A stretch of 37,008 nt of DNA from Palleronia rufa. GTDB lineage: Bacteria; Pseudomonadota; Alphaproteobacteria; Rhodobacterales; Rhodobacteraceae. The translations under genes were made by a program, and so were the position numbers. Under the pieces are notes generated by a model. That model worked only from the letters and a program-made list of their open reading frames with translations. It ran no database searches and had not been told where the DNA came from. How positions within the stretch are numbered: position 1 is the first letter of the stretch; every line of letters starts with the position of its first letter. Below are positions 8,232-15,226 of the stretch, piece by piece. The stretch is from NCBI RefSeq assembly GCF_000743715.1, contig NZ_JQEY01000004.1, forward strand, positions 1 to 37,008. The letters run 5' to 3'.

Positions 8232-8674
8232 CGCAACCCCTCGCATTGGCCGACCCCGCGCGCGTCATCACCATCGCGCGGGCCTGGCTGGGGACGCCGT
8301 ATCACGACCAGGCGAGCCTACGCGGCGTCGGCTGCGACTGCCTCGGCCTCGCGCGCGGCGTCTGGCGCGAGGTCGTCGGCCCGGAGCCGTTCCCGATCCC
8401 ACCCTACAGCCGCGACTGGGGCGAGACCGGTCCCCGCGAGGTTCTGGCCGAGGGCGCGCGGCGCATGATGACCGAGGTGCGGCCCGCCGACGCCGGACCC
8501 GGTGCGGTGGTCCTCTTCCGCATGAAGCCCCGCGCCATCGCGAAGCATGTCGGGATCCTGACCGGGCCCGACAGCTTCCTCCATGCCTATGAGCGGCTCG
8601 GCGTCATTGAGGAACCGCTCACCCCATCCTGGCGGCGGCGGATCGCCTTCGCTTTCCTGTTCCCGCAACGCTGA
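8228..8674 (+). CDS. NlpC/P60 family tail peptidase (GTA gp14-like)
   Basis: This 148-aa protein starts at GTG 8228, overlapping the preceding stop as GTGA. It contains ITIARAWLGTPYHDQAS followed by GCDCLGLARG, with C38 as the catalytic cysteine of the NlpC/P60 fold, H107 in AKHVGIL as the catalytic histidine, and H119 (FLHAYERLG) in the place of a third polar residue. Such enzymes cleave cell-wall peptides; at this position in the baseplate cluster the peptidase is thought to open peptidoglycan during DNA entry. It ends 9 bases before the megatron gene. Confidence 0.9.
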   Translation: MTQPLALADPARVITIARAWLGTPYHDQASLRGVGCDCLGLARGVWREVVGPEPFPIPPYSRDWGETGPREVLAEGARRMMTEVRPADAGPGAVVLFRMKPRAIAKHVGILTGPDSFLHAYERLGVIEEPLTPSWRRRIAFAFLFPQR

Positions 8675-8683
8675 GACCCCGAC

Positions 8684-11600
8684 ATGGCAACGCTCGTTCT
8701 CGGCGCAGCCGGCGCTGCAATCGGCGGTTCGATCGGCGGCGCGATCCTCGGTGTCAGCGCCGCGACCATCGGCGGCTTCGTCGGCTCCACCATCGGCTCG
8801 GTCGTCGACAGCTGGATCATCTCCTCGCTCGCGCCGACCCAGCGCATCGAAGGCGCGCGGCTGGACAATCTGCGCATCACCTCGGCCACCGAAGGGGCGG
8901 TGATCCCACGCCTCTATGGCCGCATGCAGATCGGGGGTAATATCGTCTGGGCGACGGATTTTCGCGAGGAGACAAAGACCACCACGCAAGGCGGCGGCAA
9001 GGGCGGTGGGGGTGGCGGCAAGGTCAAGACGACTGAGTATTTCTACTATGCCAGTTTCGCGGTCGCGCTCTGCGAGGGGCCAATCACCGGCATTGGCCGC
9101 ATCTGGGCCGACGGCAAGCTTCTGGACACCGCCGGGATTACATGGCGCTGGTATCCGGGCGATGAGAGCCAGGCGGCCGATCCGTTCATCAAAGCCAAGA
9201 TGGGCGCGGCCAATACGCCCGCCTATCGCGGCACCGCCTATGTCGTTTTCGAGGACCTGCCACTCGGGAATTACGGTAACCGCATCCCGCAGATGAGTTT
9301 TGAGGTGTTTCGCCCGTTCGCCGATCCGGACACCGCGGAGGGTCTCACGCAAGCAGTCACCATGATCCCGGCCTCAGGTGAGTTCGCCTATGCCACGCAG
9401 GGCATCCGCAAGGGCGGAGGTGGCTCGTCCGAGCCCGAAAACCTCAATGCCCTGACCGACACCGCCGACATGGTGGTGGCGCTGGATCGGCTGCAAGCCA
9501 TGGCCCCAAAGGTCGGAAGCGTTTCGCTGGTCGTGGCCTGGTTCGGCGACGATTTGCGGGCGGGCAATTGCAAGGTGCGGCCCGGCGTCGAGGTCACCGC
9601 GAAATCGACCACGCCGTCGACGTGGTCCGTGAACGGCGTCAGCCGGGCGAATGCCTTTCTGGTCAGCCGCGATGATCAGGATCGCCCGGTTTATGGCGGC
9701 ACACCCGCCGACTTCGCTGTCGTGCAGGCGATCCAGGAGATGAAGGCCCGTGGGCTGCGGGTCACTTTCTATCCGTTCATCCTGATGGACGTGCCGCCGG
9801 ACAACGCGTTGCCGAACCCATATTCGGACAACGCCGCCGACACGGGTCAGCCCGCGTTCCCCTGGCGGGGGCGGATCACTTGCTCCCCGGCGGCAGGCTA
9901 CGCGGGGACCGTGGACAAGACCGCTACGGCCGCAAGCCAGGTCGAGGCGTTGTTCGGCACGGCCACGCCCGCGAGCTTCAGCATCTCGGGTCAGTCGGTT
10001 TCGTGGACTGGCACTGCGAACGACTGGGGTCTGCGGCGCATGGTGCTGCACTACGCCCATCTCTGCGCGGCTGCGGGTGGGGTCGACGCCTTCCTGATCG
10101 GGACCGAGATGCCGGGGCTGACGACCATCCGCTCGGGCGCGTCCACCTATCCCGCCGTGCAGGCGTATCGGGATCTGTTGGACGATGTCCGCTCCATCCT
10201 CGGGTCCGGCACCAAGATCGGATACGCGGCGGACTGGTCGGAGTATTTCGGGCACCAGCCGGGTGATGGCAGCGGCGACGTGTTCTTCCACCTCGATCCA
10301 CTCTGGGCCGACGCGAACACCGACTTCATCGGGATCGACAACTACATGCCGCTCTCCGACTGGCGCGACGGCTTCGAGCATGCTGACGCGGCCGAGGGCT
10401 GGCCTGCGATCTACGACCGGACCTACCTGCAGGGGAACATCGCGGGCGGCGAAGGCTTCGACTGGTTCTATGCCAGCGCGGCCGATCGCTCCGCACAGGT
10501 GCGCACTCCGATCACGGACGGCGCGGCGGCCAAGCCATGGGTCTTCCGCTACAAGGATCTGAGCAGCTGGTGGTCGAACGCGCATTACGATCGCCCGGGC
10601 GGGGTGGAGAGCGGCACGCCGACGGCGTGGGCGCCCGAGTCCAAGCCGATCTGGTTCACCGAGTTGGGCTGTCCCGCCATCGACCGGGGCACAAACCAGC
10701 CGAATGTTTTCTTCGATCCAAAATCGTCCGAGAGCTTCACGCCGCATTTCTCGCGGGGCTGGCGCGATGACGCGATCCAGCGGGCTTATCTTGAGGCGAC
10801 CTATCTCTGGTGGGGTGAGGCCGCGAATAACCCTCTGTCATCGGTCTATGGCGGCCGCATGGTGCATGTGCCGGAATGCGCCGCATGGACCTGGGACGCG
10901 CGGCCCTATCCCTTTTTCCCGGCGCTGACCGACGTCTGGACGGACGGGGCGAACTGGCGGCTCGGGCACTGGCTGACCGGGCGGCTGGGCGCGGTGTCGC
11001 TGGCGGCGCTGGTCCGGCACCTCTGCTTGCGCGCGGGCCTGCCCGAGGATCGCATCGACGTCACCGGCCTCTGGGGCGCGGTCGAGGGCTACGCCATCGG
11101 CGCGCTGGAGAGCCCGCGCGCCTCAATTACGACGTTGTCGCGGCATTTCGGCTTCGACGCGGTCGAGACTGAGGGCGTCATCCGCTTCGTCATGCGCGGC
11201 CGGGCGCAAGTGGCGAGCGTCGCGCCGGACGATTTGGTCGCCGCGCGCGAGGGCGATGTCCTCGAACTGACCCGCGGCCAGGAGACCGAGCTGCCGCAGG
11301 CCCTGAAGTGGCAGGTTGCCCGTGCCGACGAGGACTACGACGCGGCCCTCGTTGAGGCGCGCCGCATCACCGTGGACACGACCCGGATTGCGTCGGAGTC
11401 ATTCCCGATGGCGGTGCCGCCCGAGGAGGCCGAGCGCCGCTGCCGCCGCGCGCTTATGGAAGCCTGGACCGGGCGGGAAACGGCCGCGTTTAGCCTGCCG
11501 CCCTCGCGGCTGGCGCTCGATCCGGCCGATGTCGTCACACTCGCCCATGACGGTCACGCCGTGCCGCTGCGGCTCGTTTCTATTGCAGATGCAGGCGCGC

Positions 11601-12652
11601 GCGGCATCGAAGCAGTCCGACAGGATCGAGAGGCCTATGACTTGCCGCCGGGTGCCCCGCGCCCCTCGGCGCTTTCGCAGGCCGTCGTCTTTGGTGCGCC
11701 CGAGGCGGTTATACTCGATCTCCCGCAGCTGACCGAGGACCAGCCGCCGCATCGCCCTTTCGCGGCAGCCCATGCCGTGCCGTGGCCGGGCGAGATGGCG
11801 GTGTTCCGCAGCCCATCGACGGACGGCTTCGAGCTGCTCACCACGTTTGGCACGCGGGCTCGGATCGGGACGCTGGTGTCTGATCTCTATGCTGGACCGA
11901 CATCGCGCTTCGACCTCGGCAATGTGCTGGTGGTCGATCTACTCTCGGGCACGTTGGAGAGTGTCACCGACCTGACGCTCTTCGGCGGTGCCAATGCGCT
12001 CGCCATCGAGAGCACGCCCGGGGTCTGGGAGATCGTTCAGGCGGGCGTGGCCGAATTGCTGGCGCCGGGCCGGTATCGGCTCACCCGGCTCCTGCGCGGC
12101 CAACGCGGGACGGAAGTCGCCATGGGCAATCCGACGCCCGCTGGCGCGCGGGTGGTGGTGCTCGACGACAGCCTCGCATCGCTGCCGATCGCCGAAGCCG
12201 ATCTCGGCATCCCGTGGAACTGGCGCATTGGCCCCGCGAGCCGTCCCGTCAGCGACGAGACCTATGTGGCGCAAACCTTCACGCCTTCGGGTGTCGGGCT
12301 ACGGCCGTTCTCCGTCACCCATGTCGAACAGCCGTGGCGCACACCGCGCACGCCCGGCGATCTGACCATCCGTTGGACGCGCCGGTCCCGGTCACTCGCG
12401 GCCGATAACTGGGGCGCGGTCGACGTGCCGCTCGCCGAGGAAACCGAGGCCTACGAGGTCGAGATCCTCGACGGCGCAACCGTGGAGCGGGTGCTGAACA
12501 CGACCACCACCAGCGCGGTCTACACCGCCGCAGACCAGACCCGCGATTGGGGCGCACCGCTCGCCACCGGCGACAGCCTCACCGTCCGCATCTACCAGCT
12601 CTCCGCACTCGTCGGGCGGGGCGCGCCGAAAACCGTCACGCTCACGTTCTGA
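8684..12652 (+). CDS. Megatron / host-specificity tail protein with GTA TIM-barrel domain (gp15-like)
   Basis: This is a 1322-aa baseplate protein. Residues 1-50 are glycine-rich and hydrophobic (GAAGAAIGGSIGGAILG), typical of the tail-tip plug. Residues about 440-715 form the GTA TIM-barrel, a glycosidase-like domain with LHYAHLCAAAGGVDAFLIGTE, GYAADWSEY, DFIGIDNYMPLSDWRDG and IWFTELGCPA. Downstream, about residues 730-1050, lies a phage-tail_3-like region, followed by the beta-rich C terminus with RLTRLLRGQRGTE and a fibronectin-like end. In the GTA of Rhodobacter capsulatus the homologue forms the fibre-like tip that pierces or contacts the cell surface. The E in WFTELG is in the position of a glycosidase catalytic acid, but enzymatic activity is not established by sequence alone. 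The frame is intact. Confidence 0.92.
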   Translation: MATLVLGAAGAAIGGSIGGAILGVSAATIGGFVGSTIGSVVDSWIISSLAPTQRIEGARLDNLRITSATEGAVIPRLYGRMQIGGNIVWATDFREETKTTTQGGGKGGGGGGKVKTTEYFYYASFAVALCEGPITGIGRIWADGKLLDTAGITWRWYPGDESQAADPFIKAKMGAANTPAYRGTAYVVFEDLPLGNYGNRIPQMSFEVFRPFADPDTAEGLTQAVTMIPASGEFAYATQGIRKGGGGSSEPENLNALTDTADMVVALDRLQAMAPKVGSVSLVVAWFGDDLRAGNCKVRPGVEVTAKSTTPSTWSVNGVSRANAFLVSRDDQDRPVYGGTPADFAVVQAIQEMKARGLRVTFYPFILMDVPPDNALPNPYSDNAADTGQPAFPWRGRITCSPAAGYAGTVDKTATAASQVEALFGTATPASFSISGQSVSWTGTANDWGLRRMVLHYAHLCAAAGGVDAFLIGTEMPGLTTIRSGASTYPAVQAYRDLLDDVRSILGSGTKIGYAADWSEYFGHQPGDGSGDVFFHLDPLWADANTDFIGIDNYMPLSDWRDGFEHADAAEGWPAIYDRTYLQGNIAGGEGFDWFYASAADRSAQVRTPITDGAAAKPWVFRYKDLSSWWSNAHYDRPGGVESGTPTAWAPESKPIWFTELGCPAIDRGTNQPNVFFDPKSSESFTPHFSRGWRDDAIQRAYLEATYLWWGEAANNPLSSVYGGRMVHVPECAAWTWDARPYPFFPALTDVWTDGANWRLGHWLTGRLGAVSLAALVRHLCLRAGLPEDRIDVTGLWGAVEGYAIGALESPRASITTLSRHFGFDAVETEGVIRFVMRGRAQVASVAPDDLVAAREGDVLELTRGQETELPQALKWQVARADEDYDAALVEARRITVDTTRIASESFPMAVPPEEAERRCRRALMEAWTGRETAAFSLPPSRLALDPADVVTLAHDGHAVPLRLVSIADAGARGIEAVRQDREAYDLPPGAPRPSALSQAVVFGAPEAVILDLPQLTEDQPPHRPFAAAHAVPWPGEMAVFRSPSTDGFELLTTFGTRARIGTLVSDLYAGPTSRFDLGNVLVVDLLSGTLESVTDLTLFGGANALAIESTPGVWEIVQAGVAELLAPGRYRLTRLLRGQRGTEVAMGNPTPAGARVVVLDDSLASLPIAEADLGIPWNWRIGPASRPVSDETYVAQTFTPSGVGLRPFSVTHVEQPWRTPRTPGDLTIRWTRRSRSLAADNWGAVDVPLAEETEAYEVEILDGATVERVLNTTTTSAVYTAADQTRDWGAPLATGDSLTVRIYQLSALVGRGAPKTVTLTF

Positions 12653-12659
12653 GGGCCCC

Positions 12660-13736
12660 ATGTCCGACACCACGACGCATCTGCTGCTGCCATACATCCT
12701 AGCGGCGCAGGCCCAGAAACATGTCACCCACAACGAGGCGCTGCGGCTGCTCGACGGGCTGATCCAGCTCGCCGTACTCGACCGCGACCTGACCGCTCCG
12801 CCTGGCAGCCCCGCTGATGGCGACCGATACATCATCGCATCAGGCGCGACGGGAGACTGGGCGGGGTGGGACCAGAACGTCGCGCTCTGGACCGACGGCG
12901 CCTGGATGCGCCTTCAACCACGGACCGGCTGGCGAGCGTGGGTCGAGGATGAGGGGCTGCTGCTGGTCTACGACGGCGCGGGCTGGGTCGGCACCACGCC
13001 CAGCGAGTTGCAGAATATGGCGCTGCTCGGGGTCGGCACGACGGCGGATGCGTCTAACCCGTTCTCGGCCAAGCTGAACGCCGCGCTCTGGACCGCCAAG
13101 ATGGTGGCCGAAGGCGGCACGGGCGACCTGTTCTACACCATGAACAAGGAGGCGGCGGGCTACGATCTCGGCCTGACGCTGCAGACCAACTTCGTGACCA
13201 AGGCGCTGGTTGGGCTGTTCGGTTCGGACAGGTTCCGCTTGGCGGTCTCGGGCGACGGCAGCACCTTCTTCGACGGGCTCAGCGTCGACAACGCCACCGG
13301 CATTGTCGATCAACCGCGGCTCCCGCGCTTCAAGGCCTACACGAACTACGACAACTATGTCGGCGTCGGGACCTGGACGAAGATCGGTCTCAACAACACC
13401 GATTATGACGATCAAGGCGTCTTCGATGCCGGGACCAACCTGTTCACCGCGCCTGTGGATGGGACCTACCTCTTCGGCGCAACGCTGCTCTACAAGGTCA
13501 ATTCCAGCACCTCGGCCCGGATGCGCGGGCGGCTTGTTCTGAACGGCGCGACTGAAATCCGGGGCTCCTACGGCGAGATCAGTGGCGCGCATGTCTCGGA
13601 AGCCACGGCCCTCTGGCTGCAGACGATGGTGCCGCTGACGGCAGGTGATACCGTCGAGCTGCAGGGGTATTTCCGCGCGCAGGACGGATATTTCGCGGCG
13701 GATCACACGTCCTTCTGGGGCTGCAAGATCGGCTGA
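12660..13736 (+). CDS. DUF2793 tail protein with C-terminal C1q-like domain (receptor-binding candidate)
   Basis: This 358-aa protein has an N-terminal DUF2793 domain (residues about 1-115: LLLPYILAAQAQKHVTHNEAL and DGDRYIIASGATGDWAGW) that docks onto the phage tail, a short spacer with NPFSAKLNAALWTAK, and a C-terminal domain (about 225-358) with the C1q/TNF jelly-roll pattern: FDAGTNLFTAPVDGTYLFGA, later GDTVELQGYFRA and the closing TSFWGCKIG. C1q-like tips usually trimerise and bind the host surface, so this is the likely adhesin or receptor-binding protein of the phage. It starts 7 bases after the megatron stop. Confidence 0.82.
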   Translation: MSDTTTHLLLPYILAAQAQKHVTHNEALRLLDGLIQLAVLDRDLTAPPGSPADGDRYIIASGATGDWAGWDQNVALWTDGAWMRLQPRTGWRAWVEDEGLLLVYDGAGWVGTTPSELQNMALLGVGTTADASNPFSAKLNAALWTAKMVAEGGTGDLFYTMNKEAAGYDLGLTLQTNFVTKALVGLFGSDRFRLAVSGDGSTFFDGLSVDNATGIVDQPRLPRFKAYTNYDNYVGVGTWTKIGLNNTDYDDQGVFDAGTNLFTAPVDGTYLFGATLLYKVNSSTSARMRGRLVLNGATEIRGSYGEISGAHVSEATALWLQTMVPLTAGDTVELQGYFRAQDGYFAADHTSFWGCKIG

Positions 13737-13755
13737 GCGGAGAGAGGAATACCAC

Positions 13756-14046
13756 ATGACACCACCCCGATCCGATCAGGGTTTCGTGCGCATGCCCGAC
13801 GCCGAGTTCGAGGCCATGCTGGCACGCGCCGCAGAAGAGGGCGCGAAACGCGCGCTCGCCGATGTCGGCCTCGATGGTGAAGAGGCTGCCCTCGACATCC
13901 GCGACCTGCGATCCTTGCTCGACTGCGTGCGGCTGGTGCGGCGCACCGCGATGCAGACCGCCGTCCGCATGATCACCACCGGTGTGATGCTGGCGCTCCT
14001 CGCAGGCATCACGATCAAGCTCAAAATCTTCGGTGGCAGTCCATAG
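13756..14046 (+). CDS. Small membrane protein (DUF6127-like), possible holin
   Basis: This 96-aa protein begins MTPPRSDQGFVRMPDAEFEA. ATG 13756 was chosen because AGAGAGG lies just upstream. It has an acidic, helical N-terminal part (EAMLARAAEEGAKRALADVG) and one hydrophobic segment near the C terminus (MITTGVMLALLAGITIKL). Position between the tail fibre and the endolysin, plus the single membrane segment, make a role in lysis (holin-like) or in linking tail genes to the membrane possible, but the family function is not known. It is the last gene before an intrinsic terminator. Confidence 0.65.
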   Translation: MTPPRSDQGFVRMPDAEFEAMLARAAEEGAKRALADVGLDGEEAALDIRDLRSLLDCVRLVRRTAMQTAVRMITTGVMLALLAGITIKLKIFGGSP

Positions 14047-14079
14047 CCGCTCGCCACCCCAAACTGTCAGTCCAATCGA

Positions 14080-14102
14080 CCCGCCTCGGAGGCGGGTTTT
14101 TT
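14080..14102 (+). terminator. Rho-independent terminator after the tail operon
   Basis: CCCGCCT (14080-14086) pairs with AGGCGGG (14090-14096) around the 3-base loop CGG, followed at once by six T residues. It stands between the small membrane protein gene and the endolysin gene, so it would attenuate late tail transcription into the lysis genes. Confidence 0.9.
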
Positions 14103-14121
14103 CGTTTCTGGAGGATCCCCA

Positions 14122-14796
14122 ATGACCACGACTTTTTACGATCACTGGCGCGAGGTGCCCGAGAGTGCCTGGCGCTGGCCGAATTTCAGCCCGGCCGAGA
14201 TCGCCTGCCGGGGCACCGGTAAGCTGCTCGTAAACGAACTGGCGCTCGACAAGCTTCAGGCGCTGCGTGACCGGCTGGGCAAGCCGCTGATCGTCCGTTC
14301 TGCCTATCGCAGTCCAGAACACAACCGCTCCGTCGGCGGCGCAACCCGGTCGAAGCACATGGACGGTGCGGCCTTCGACATCGCCATGTCGAACCACGAT
14401 CCGTTGGCGTTCGAAGCGGCGGCGCGGGAGGTCGGCTTCCTCGGCTTCGGTTTCTATCCGCGCTCGGGGTTCATGCACATCGACCTCGGCCCAGCCCGCC
14501 AGTGGGGCGAGCGGTTCCCGGTCCGGGAGACGGCATTTGCAGCCGAAACCCCGCCTGCGCGCGAGGTTCTGGCGCAGAGCCGCACCATGAAAGGCAGCGG
14601 CGCAGCGGGAGCGGCGACGTTGGGCGCGGCCGGTGTGGAAGTGGCTGAGGCGGTGCTGACCGACACCCAGACAGCGATCCTACCGCTCGTCCCGTATCTC
14701 GACACGCTGCGTTGGGTGTTCATCGCCGTCGCGCTCGGCGGTATCGCGGTCACGATCTATGCTCGGTTCGACGACTGGAAGCGTGGGCGGCGATGA
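14122..14796 (+). CDS. Peptidase M15 family endolysin with C-terminal membrane segment
   Basis: This 224-aa protein has a D-Ala-D-Ala carboxypeptidase-like M15_3 domain in residues about 15-130. The zinc ligands can be read as H79 and D86 in SKHMDGAAFDI and H119 in GFMHIDLG, preceded by the VRSAYRSPEHN motif. The enzyme cuts cell-wall peptide cross-links to release phage. After a linker rich in A and G comes one transmembrane segment (about residues 194-213: WVFIAVALGGIAVTIYA), so the enzyme may be membrane anchored, a tail-anchored arrangement often seen in Rhodobacterales prophages. A Shine-Dalgarno-like GGAGG lies just upstream of ATG 14122. The stop overlaps the next ATG (ATGA). Confidence 0.87.
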   Translation: MTTTFYDHWREVPESAWRWPNFSPAEIACRGTGKLLVNELALDKLQALRDRLGKPLIVRSAYRSPEHNRSVGGATRSKHMDGAAFDIAMSNHDPLAFEAAAREVGFLGFGFYPRSGFMHIDLGPARQWGERFPVRETAFAAETPPAREVLAQSRTMKGSGAAGAATLGAAGVEVAEAVLTDTQTAILPLVPYLDTLRWVFIAVALGGIAVTIYARFDDWKRGRR

Positions 14797-15050
14797 TCGG
14801 CGGCCTCCTCGCTGCGCTCGCGGGATCGGCATGGGCAAGCGCAGCGCTCCGCTACGGCGTCACAGCCTTCGCGATCCTTCTTTTCCTGCTTGCCCTGCGC
14901 CGCTCCGGCGAACGCGCTGGTCGCCTCGCGGAACGCCTCGACACCAGGGAGAAAGCCAATGAAGTTCAGAGAAGGATGCTGGAGGCGGCGGCTCGCCGTC
15001 CTCGTAATCGCGACGAGCTTGTTGACCGGTTGCGCGACGGCAGGTTTTGA
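14793..15050 (+). CDS. Inner-membrane spanin-like protein (Rz-like)
   Basis: This 85-aa protein, MIGGLLAALAGSAWASAALR..., has an N-terminal hydrophobic segment (ALRYGVTAFAILLFLLAL) followed by a charged, helical, coiled-coil-like tail (SGERAGRLAERLDTREKANE). The layout matches i-spanins: one membrane anchor plus a periplasmic coiled coil. It overlaps the endolysin stop as ATGA, and a lipoprotein gene in another frame starts inside it. The identification rests on architecture and position, since spanins share little sequence. Confidence 0.65.
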   Translation: MIGGLLAALAGSAWASAALRYGVTAFAILLFLLALRRSGERAGRLAERLDTREKANEVQRRMLEAAARRPRNRDELVDRLRDGRF

Positions 15051-15216
15051 AGCTGGCGGCGTGGCAGCGTGTCCGCCGGTCGTGGAATACAGCAGGGAGT
15101 TTCAGGCACGGGCGGCCGAGGAGATGGCGATGCTGCCTGACGGGTCGGCTCTCGTCGAGATGATGGGTGACTACGCTGTTTTGAGGAAACAGCTTCTCAT
15201 TTGCTTGTCGCAATAG
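14959..15216 (+). CDS. Outer-membrane spanin-like lipoprotein (Rz1-like), partly nested in the i-spanin gene
   Basis: This 85-aa protein starts at ATG 14959, with GGGAGAAAG just upstream, and overlaps the i-spanin gene by 92 bases in another frame. Its signal peptide RRRLAVLVIATSLL ends in the lipobox LTGC, so the mature protein would begin at that cysteine and be lipid-anchored. The mature part has CPPVVEYSREFQARAAEEMA and YAVLRKQLLIC. A membrane-anchored coiled-coil protein followed by an overlapping lipoprotein right after an endolysin is the classic Rz/Rz1 arrangement that fuses inner and outer membranes in the last step of lysis. It ends 10 bases before the stop codon of the convergent helicase gene. 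Confidence 0.7.
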   Translation: MKFREGCWRRRLAVLVIATSLLTGCATAGFEAGGVAACPPVVEYSREFQARAAEEMAMLPDGSALVEMMGDYAVLRKQLLICLSQ

Positions 15217-15226
15217 GTTAAAATTA

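Noticed and set aside
9374-10747. 457-codon minus-strand open frame
   Set aside because: Antisense to the megatron gene, whose forward frame has clear domain matches; no recognisable protein in the reverse frame.
12840-13757. 305-codon minus-strand open frame
   Set aside because: Antisense shadow of the DUF2793-C1q gene.
2268-15216. Reading the tail module as a gene transfer agent
   Set aside because: Proteins are GTA-like, but the tape measure is 805 aa, far longer than in RcGTA, there is a C1q fibre and a phage lysis cassette, and the head genes are absent; a siphophage remnant fits better.
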